Positions 58,857-64,000 of a stretch of DNA of 64,000 nt are shown piece by piece. Both the position numbers and the translations under genes were made by a program. Source of the DNA: Hordeum vulgare subsp. vulgare (taxonomy: Eukaryota; Streptophyta; Magnoliopsida; Poales; Poaceae). The DNA is taken from NCBI RefSeq assembly GCF_904849725.1, contig NC_058518.1, positions 325,646,581 to 325,710,580 of the forward strand, written 5' to 3'. The stretch's first letter is position 1. Each line of letters begins with the position of its first letter. Below the pieces are notes generated by a model. That model saw nothing but the letters and a program-made list of their open reading frames with translations, had not been told where the DNA came from and searched no databases.

Positions 58857-59170
58857 CACTACTAGGAAAAGGGCTATAGATAATATAGACACTAATGGCG
58901 CACCAGACAAGTGGGTGCGCCACTACTATATAGCAGTGGCGCACCATGTGCAGGTGCGCCATTAGTGTCCATCGCACTAATGGTGCACCACACACACGGT
59001 GCGCCATTACTAACATTTTTTTCCAAAAGTACTAATGGTGCACCGGGGCAGAGTCCGCCACTACTAGTTTAATTAGTAATGGCGCACCACTCACCCAGTG
59101 CGTCACTACTATAAAAATTTTTTTGCAAAACTACTAATGGCGCACCAGCTGGTGGTGCGCCATTAGTAAG
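58857..59170 (+). repeat. CACTA terminus and subterminal inverted repeats
   Basis: Units of ACTAATGGCGCACCA occur in both orientations. One forms a perfect hairpin with 15-bp arms (59133-59147 and 59153-59167) and a 5-base loop. These are typical transposase-binding repeats. Confidence 0.88.
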
Positions 59171-59860
59171 CATTACCAATCTCGAGCCCTATCCAGAGTC
59201 CTCTCTCCCATTCCACACCCACCCGGCGCCATTTCTCCCAATCTCGAGTGCCATAGTAGTGCCGCTCGCGCGATCCCTCCCGCCGGCGAGAGCTCGGACA
59301 CCGGCGATCTGCTCCGTCAGCCTCTCCACCAGTCGCCGTCGCCTTCGCGCCCCCCGAGGTAAGGCTCCCTCATCCGCGCACCCTGATTCCTCCGCCCCGC
59401 ACGGAACCCTCGCCGCCGCGGGAACCTAACCCTAGCTCTCCCCTCTTCCTCCTCAGCCATCTCCAGGTCCCCGCGAAGGAGTCCCCGACCTCAAGCAGCA
59501 GCGCCGCCACCGCCGGCGTCGTATCGTCTCGTCTCGTCATCCCTTCCATCTCTCATGCATCAGGAGGTACCTCTTACATGCCTGCCCCTCCCCTCGAGGG
59601 TTAGGATCTGTCGCCCAATACATTGGGTAGGATTTGGCGCTCCGGTTGCTCTTACTGGTGCTCTCGATTGATGATTCGATTCGATCCAGATTCTAGAATG
59701 GGGACGAGAGATCGAATTGTCGAGCTCAATTTGCCGCAGCAGCCTAAGCGTATATTGTCTGTGTCTGTGCTTTTGTGCATTTCGCGTTTAGGAATTTCGA
59801 GATGTGCGGGGGAAGCGGGGTTCACAGGCTGGTGCTAGCTGAATTATGGAGTTTAGATTG
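59171..59860 (+). other. GC-rich promoter/5'-UTR-like block captured in the CACTA
   Basis: 59190-59600 is GC-rich with CT-rich leader, 'cccgaggtaag' (59355) as a possible splice donor, and CpG-dense sequence, like a grass gene's first exon. I see no protein domain. It may be the transplanted 5' end of one of the captured genes. Confidence 0.4.
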
Positions 59861-59861
59861 A

Positions 59862-60000
59862 GTGGAGGCACGTGGGGAGAAATGCTTACCACACTATATA
59901 GCTGAATTATGGAGTTCATCGTCTTCACGCTTTGCATCGCAACATGTTTATCACATCTGCACTTAGGAACTGCATAAGAATGTCAAGCCATCTTACAAAA
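59862..60000 (+). repeat. Duplicate of the RING gene's 3' end (upstream copy)
   Basis: The segment matches 61600-61738 at most positions, from 'aggcac' through 'gaactgcataagaatgtcaa'. It includes what in the downstream copy are the last codons and the start of the 3' UTR. A 17-base string (agctgaattatggagtt) occurs once more just upstream, at about 59836. Confidence 0.85.
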
Positions 60001-60750
60001 GGAACATCCAGCGCTTGTTACTCACTATATGCATGCATGTGCAATGAACCTTACCTTGTGATGAAGCATACTGCTATTTGGCGCACCAGCAACTTCACTT
60101 TCAGTATCCGTAGAATCAGATAGAGCCCCAGTTTTCCTACAGTGCTGAGGACTTGCTTCTTCTAAGGTTCTTCCAAGTTCTAACGGCCTCTGGCTGCAGT
60201 GTTAACAATTAGAGCCATGTTAGTACAGAAGTAGAAGTAGATACCAGGTAGCTAACTTCCTGAAAGTTCATAATATTACATTGTCCCGGACCAAATACTT
60301 CTGGTCAACTGAAGGAATAATCATGGAACACACATTTTGCCAAAAGTGAGATGGTGCACACAAAAGTACTCGTGCATATATAAAATAAAATTAGTTTGGA
60401 CTACAAGCAAACTGACAAATGGCAATATACAGGTTGGATGTCTATCAATAAATATATTTATCTCTGCCTCTCTATCCAACTTTCCATCAACTATGTGATA
60501 ACTTAATACAAATGAAGTTGCATCATAACATAAAACAGTTGTAAAAGGGGGAGGGAAACTTTACCAGGTTTCTTCCTTTTGAGAGGAAGAAGTAATTAGA
60601 TCATTGACTTTCTTTTCAGCAGCTACAGTATCAGTTGATTTTGTAAAGTTGTCTACTAGTTTCCTTGTTAACATGCTCATCCTTTTGTTGTCAATTTGTT
60701 CGGTTGACCTAGTAGAGGAATCTGATTTCACTTATTGTGTTTGTTTAGAT
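60001..60750 (+). other. Sequence between the duplicate and the RING gene; no gene seen
   Basis: AT-rich, without domains. 'tttgtttag' just before 60748 looks like a splice acceptor, so part of this may be the captured gene's intron or UTR. Confidence 0.4.
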
Positions 60751-61698
60751 ATGCTTCCAGGACCGCCACCACCTATTCTTATGGGATATCCCGTTGTGCC
60801 GAGCGCGTCACCCTCAGCTACACCGTCATCGTCCATAGGTGCCAGCATCGCCATTATCGTAATCGTCATCATCGCGTCGACCTTGCTGATCTGTTTCATT
60901 AAGGTCCTTTGTCGTAGCCCCCATCGCCCTCGCCCGTCGTGGTCATCATTCTCTCGCCACAGCAGCATCTCTCGGAGGGCCTCATCGTCAGGAGAGTCTG
61001 ATAGGAAGCGTGCGGTGGCATCAGCTGTTCACCCTCCCCCGAGGGCCAGCACCTCACCTAAAAAGCATGCAGAAGGTTTGCTATTTGGGTTGGAGGTCTC
61101 TATGCCATCAGCGCCCTCTCTACCAGAGGTGGAGCTGGTGATCTTGGGGTTTCTCTCGCAACCTCCCGTGCTATTGCAGAAGGGGATGTTTTGCTGCATC
61201 TGCGCCCAAGAGTTTGCTCCTACCGATAGGATCCTAGCCCTTTCGGCGTGCTTGCATAAATTCCACGAGCTATGCATTATCCCATGGATTCGTTGCCACA
61301 CACCTTACTGTTGTCCGTTATGTGATGCTTCCATCACCATCCCCTGCGCTGACCCTGACAAAACCTACATCTCAGATCAGTATGATGTCAGGGCACATAC
61401 AATGGTTGCGCCAGCTCCGCCTGGAGAGAAGGTGGCAGAGGCTGTGGGGGGATCTCGCGGATGGCTGCGCTCTTCACTGGACAGACTCTCAGGCAGTTGG
61501 AGGGGATGCTCCAGCAATCATGCCACTGCCGTTGTAGTGCCGGTGTCCTCACGGCATACCACTGGAAGCTGGAGAGTCGACACCTGTGACAAGGAGAACG
61601 TAGAGGCACCTGGGGAGAAATGCTTACCACACTATATAGCTGAATTATGGAGTTCATCGTCTTCACGCCTTGCATCTCCACATGTTGATCGCATCTGA
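60751..61698 (+). CDS. ATL-type RING-H2 E3 ubiquitin ligase, captured copy, open frame
   Basis: A 315-codon frame starts at ATG 60751, chosen because it follows an acceptor-like TTTAG and gives the usual ATL layout; the frame is open further upstream. Residues about 29-50 ('IGASIAIIVIVIIASTLLIC') form one transmembrane helix. A GLD-like stretch (GLLFGLEV) precedes the RING. RING-H2 ligands are C148, C151, C167, H169, H172, C175, C188, C191, with W179 in the usual place. Spacing C175-C188 is 12 residues rather than 10. The Ser-rich C-terminus runs to a stop at 61698. ATL proteins are membrane E3 ligases, often in defence signalling. It is the only long intact host-like frame in the window; whether it is expressed is unknown. 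Confidence 0.75.
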   Translation: MLPGPPPPILMGYPVVPSASPSATPSSSIGASIAIIVIVIIASTLLICFIKVLCRSPHRPRPSWSSFSRHSSISRRASSSGESDRKRAVASAVHPPPRASTSPKKHAEGLLFGLEVSMPSAPSLPEVELVILGFLSQPPVLLQKGMFCCICAQEFAPTDRILALSACLHKFHELCIIPWIRCHTPYCCPLCDASITIPCADPDKTYISDQYDVRAHTMVAPAPPGEKVAEAVGGSRGWLRSSLDRLSGSWRGCSSNHATAVVVPVSSRHTTGSWRVDTCDKENVEAPGEKCLPHYIAELWSSSSSRLASPHVDRI

Positions 61699-61738
61699 AC
61701 TTAGGAACTGCATAAGAATGTCAAGACATCTTACAGAA
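61600..61738 (+). repeat. RING gene 3' end (downstream copy of the 139-bp direct repeat)
   Basis: It contains the last 32 codons and stop of the RING gene plus 40 bases of 3' flank. The partner copy is 59862-60000, 1,738 bases upstream. Confidence 0.85.
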
Positions 61739-62250
61739 ATAAAACTGCAGATAGTTTAAGAGCTGGCCAATCACAAATATGTGGTACTATGGTTTTGTTG
61801 GCCCCTAAGGATGAAAATATGTTGTGAATAGCTTGCCAGGCAACTCTAAGTGTATGAATGGGTTGATACCCTACTCTCACTGGTACAATGCTTCATGTGC
61901 TCATCTTCAGGAATGCAATATGCAGAGGTTCCATCAAATTAGAATCTTGTTCTCTTGCATAGTGTAAAATTACTGCATGCAGTAATGTGTATCTTATTAT
62001 AGAGTAGATATTAAAGAATTTATGTTAGCTTAGCCTTTCTTCTGTGATATGTTAGATTATTACAACCATCAAACCAGTTTGGGCTTGTTAATGAATTTAG
62101 CCATTGTTTCTAATATTGTTGGCACTTTCTCTGTAATTTTGGATATTTTACTAACAATATATCAATCTGCTGGCACAACAGAAATCAATACTCAGGTTGC
62201 ATTTGGGCTATTCTGTGTTGCATATATACACTATGGGATGAATCATTAAG
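61739..62250 (+). other. Linker between captured genes; unassigned hydrophobic frame
   Basis: 62049-62249 holds a 66-codon ATG frame with hydrophobic stretches ('LGLLMNLAIVSNIVGTFSVI') that could be an exon of a membrane protein or chance. I do not recognise it. The rest looks like 3' UTR of the RING gene. Confidence 0.35.
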
Positions 62251-63112
62251 ATGTCTCTGAGCGCGTTGGCGGCTGCCGAGCGCGTTGGCGGCTGCCGAGG
62301 CCATCACCAAAGATAACAAGGTGTCTCTTCTTCTTGGTGGATCCGGACCGACGCTGCAGAAGGCTGCCCAGCATGCTCCGTCTAGCCACCCATTGGTCAA
62401 TGAGGTATGGTTACTTGCTGCTGGCTACCTCCCATTCAACTACATAATACTATTACTTGCATCTTTTTCTTTTTTACCATGCTCTGCATTTCAGTTCAGC
62501 AAGGGTGAAAGAGAACTTGGCGAGAATGGAAGCACATGTTCATTTCTTCATCAGTTGTCTCTCTTGTGTGGCAGGTTCTTGTTGCGGATTCAGACGTGTT
62601 TGTGCATCCTTTAGCTGAGCCTTGGGCCGAGCTGCTCTGCTCCGTGCAGCAGAAAGGTTGATACTCTCATGTGATAGCCTCGTCGACGTCGTTCGGGAAG
62701 AATTTGCTTCCACGTGCAGCGGCTCTTCTAGATGTCTCCCCTATCACGGATGTCACTGCCATATCTGAACCACGGGTCTTTGTGAGGTACGGCAGTCCAA
62801 TGTTTTTGCATTGTTATCGGTGATTCATGCAGAATTCGGGGTATTCATAGGGTAATCACCATCTCTTTGGTGTTTAACATGGACAACTCGATGCTATAAC
62901 CCATCAGCAATTAAACTTTTGATGATTAAGATAAGACATTCTTTTCTTCAGGCCAATTTATGCTGGAAATGCACTCTGCACTGTACGATATACCGGGGAG
63001 TCTCCTTGTATGATGAGTATTGGATCAACATCATTTTCTCCAGCTACTGAGTCTATGTCAGAAATTAAAGTTGCGCCCATAACCCAGGTTGATCTCTCTT
63101 TCCTCAGTGAAG
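62251..63112 (+). pseudogene. Electron transfer flavoprotein alpha-subunit gene fragment, captured with introns
   Basis: Three exon-like pieces: 62251-62403 ('DNKVSLLLGGSGPTLQKAA'), 62575-62786 ('VLVADSDVFVHPLAEPWAEL' and '[18 protein letters not shown]') and 62952-63112 ('RPIYAGNALCTVRYTG'), with GT...AG introns between them. The protein normally carries electrons from mitochondrial dehydrogenases to ETF-ubiquinone oxidoreductase. Only the N-terminal domain is present; the FAD-binding C-terminal domain is absent. Damage: a 19-bp tandem duplication after the start (62259-62296) shifts the frame, and a TGA sits in exon 2 (about 62658). Identification rests on recognisable ETF-alpha blocks. Confidence 0.8.
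62259..62296 (+). repeat. 19-bp tandem duplication breaking the ETF-alpha frame
   Basis: GAGCGCGTTGGCGGCTGCC occurs twice in a row (62259-62277 and 62278-62296). One copy would keep the ATG at 62251 in frame with exon 1; two do not. Confidence 0.92.
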
Positions 63113-63900
63113 GTTTGTGTGGTTCCCTCACCATATTCTTCTATTATCAACACTCTTCTATGCCTTGCAGAATTTTTGTTGTTAATGCTGCATTACCTTT
63201 CTTAGACCATGGATCTGTTAAGACAATATTCTGACTTCTGCAATAGAAGTTCAAGGTCTGATTGAGTGTTAGTACTAGGTTTCCATTTCCATGGACTTGT
63301 TATGGTATTTCATCCTATATTGTACGGTTTTTAATTACTCAGATGGATAATGAGTTGAAGCCACAGAGCTAGATTACATTAAATGATTTCTGATTCTTTG
63401 TGAGCAATGATTGTGAATACAATAAGTGAAGGTTTAAGATGTCTCATCTCCGTTGCAGGATATGGCTTGTGAGTACCAGCAGATGCTTGAGCTTCTTAGA
63501 AAGGCCCCATTTTTTGGCAGATGGCGTGCTAAGCCAGGATCCGTTGATTCGTTTACAGTTCCACGGTGATGACCAGATCTTGAGTTTCTATGCTGCGTCG
63601 CAGAGGCTGGTTCTTGAAGTTCCTTGATTTCACCACAAATTTAGCAGTTTTGTGTACCAGCTCTTTCAACTTATTTGTAGCATGTGTGCTTCTGCACAAT
63701 ACTGAAGTTTTGAATAGTGGTAGCCTGTAACAAACCTATAAAGCCCTATGATGTTTGGCACCATGAGGTGTTTATATGGATTGGTAACTCTATAACTCTT
63801 ATTATTTTAATTGTTGGAGAGGAAAAGAAAAGTAGAAGGAATTGGCACACAATAAATATGTTAACTCTGTGATGTCTGGTCATCATTGTGAGCTGTCCTA
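63113..63900 (+). other. Exon-like remnant and 3' sequence, unassigned
   Basis: 'ccgttgcag' before 63461 is acceptor-like. The following piece to 63627 has a frame reading 'GDDQILSFYAASQRLVLEVP' and a stop, with another frame 'CEYQQMLELLRKAPFFGR' overlapping, so it is frameshifted. It does not match the next part of ETF-alpha and I do not recognise it. The rest is AT-rich with no gene seen. Confidence 0.35.
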
Positions 63901-63909
63901 ATTGCACAC

Positions 63910-64000
63910 ATGGGAGGCATACTAATGGCGCACCTGGGAGGCATACTAATGGCGCACCTGGGAGGCACACTAATGGCGCACCTGGGAGGCAAACTAATGG
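63910..64000 (+). repeat. 24-bp tandem repeat, CACTA 3' subterminal array
   Basis: The unit GGGAGGCATACTAATGGCGCACCT repeats with single-base changes and continues off the window. The core CTAATGGCGCACC matches the 5' subterminal repeats at 58890-59170, showing both blocks belong to one element. Confidence 0.9.

Larger units (their letters stand above)
58857..64000 (+). mobile_element. CACTA transposon carrying captured host genes (right end outside window)
   Basis: It opens with CACTACTAGGAAAAGGGCTA, a standard CACTA terminus, followed by (A/T)CTAATGGCGCACC subterminal repeats in both orientations (58890-59170). Similar repeats reappear as a 24-bp tandem array at 63910-64000, so the 3' end is probably near. 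The 3-bp left flank is gag (58854-58856). There is no transposase in the visible 5.1 kb. Between the repeats lie a GC-rich promoter/UTR-like block (59171-59600), an ATL-type RING gene, an ETF-alpha gene fragment and a further exon-like piece. Confidence 0.85.

Noticed and set aside
58338..59016. 145- and 124-codon minus-strand frames and overlapping plus-strand frames
   Set aside because: GC-rich LTR sequence; the second frame even crosses the LTR/CACTA junction at 58857, so it cannot be an old gene.
63910..64000. CRISPR-like array
   Set aside because: Units are directly tandem without spacers, match CACTA subterminal repeats, and the DNA is plant nuclear.

Overview
The window looks like intergenic DNA from a Triticeae grass (wheat, barley or a relative). 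That rests on recognised repeats: several copies of the very common LTR that opens TGATACGTCTCCAACG, a TGATACGTCCATTTT gypsy family, GC-rich multi-kilobase LTRs opening TGTGACGCC, TGTCACATCC or TGTAATAATCC, and CACTA transposons with Transposase_21/DUF4218 genes. Family placement is from memory of sequence; no search was run. Almost every base belongs to transposable elements nested inside each other. I found no ordinary host gene at its own locus. The only host-like genes (a RING-H2/ATL gene and part of an electron-transfer-flavoprotein alpha gene) sit inside a CACTA transposon at the right end.

Layout, left to right. 1-4517: LTR of the TGATACGTCTCC family, split by a 2,977-bp LTR element (950-3926, duplication tcatg). 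4518-7750: degraded non-coding gypsy DNA, the right part on the minus strand with a primer-binding site and a piece of LTR. 7751-8300: a Cassandra-type TRIM whose two LTRs carry 5S rRNA promoter sequence. 8310-16106: a decayed minus-strand Tat-like gypsy (gag, RT, RNase H, integrase), its integrase split by a solo LTR (9770-11259, duplication gtggg). 16107-17449: another minus-strand gypsy LTR with its primer-binding site.

From 17450 to about 55534 I read one large, dead, plus-strand CACTA element with two genes: a transposase (22300-27328) and a second ORF ending in a Ulp1-like region (35880-39185, resuming at 54094-55126). It was hit repeatedly: LTR 18189-22055 (attgt), LTR plus primer-binding-site stub 23807-25401 (atgag), a smaller CACTA 27828-34632 (taa) itself holding LTR 28685-32889, a 732-bp hAT element 37447-38178 (actgcacc), and a 5.1-kb LTR 39186-54093 (aaggt) that holds a complete gypsy retrotransposon 40214-50008 (gtgag). 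For three of these insertions, and for the solo LTR at 9770, the host reading frame or host sequence continues across the insertion, which supports the boundaries.

55535-58856 is a minus-strand LTR of the TGTGACGCC family cut by a further CACTA that starts at 58857 and runs off the window. That CACTA carries subterminal hairpins, an apparently intact 315-codon ATL-type RING-H2 gene, a duplicated piece of that gene's 3' end, and a broken ETF-alpha gene fragment with introns retained. It is the most interesting part of the window.
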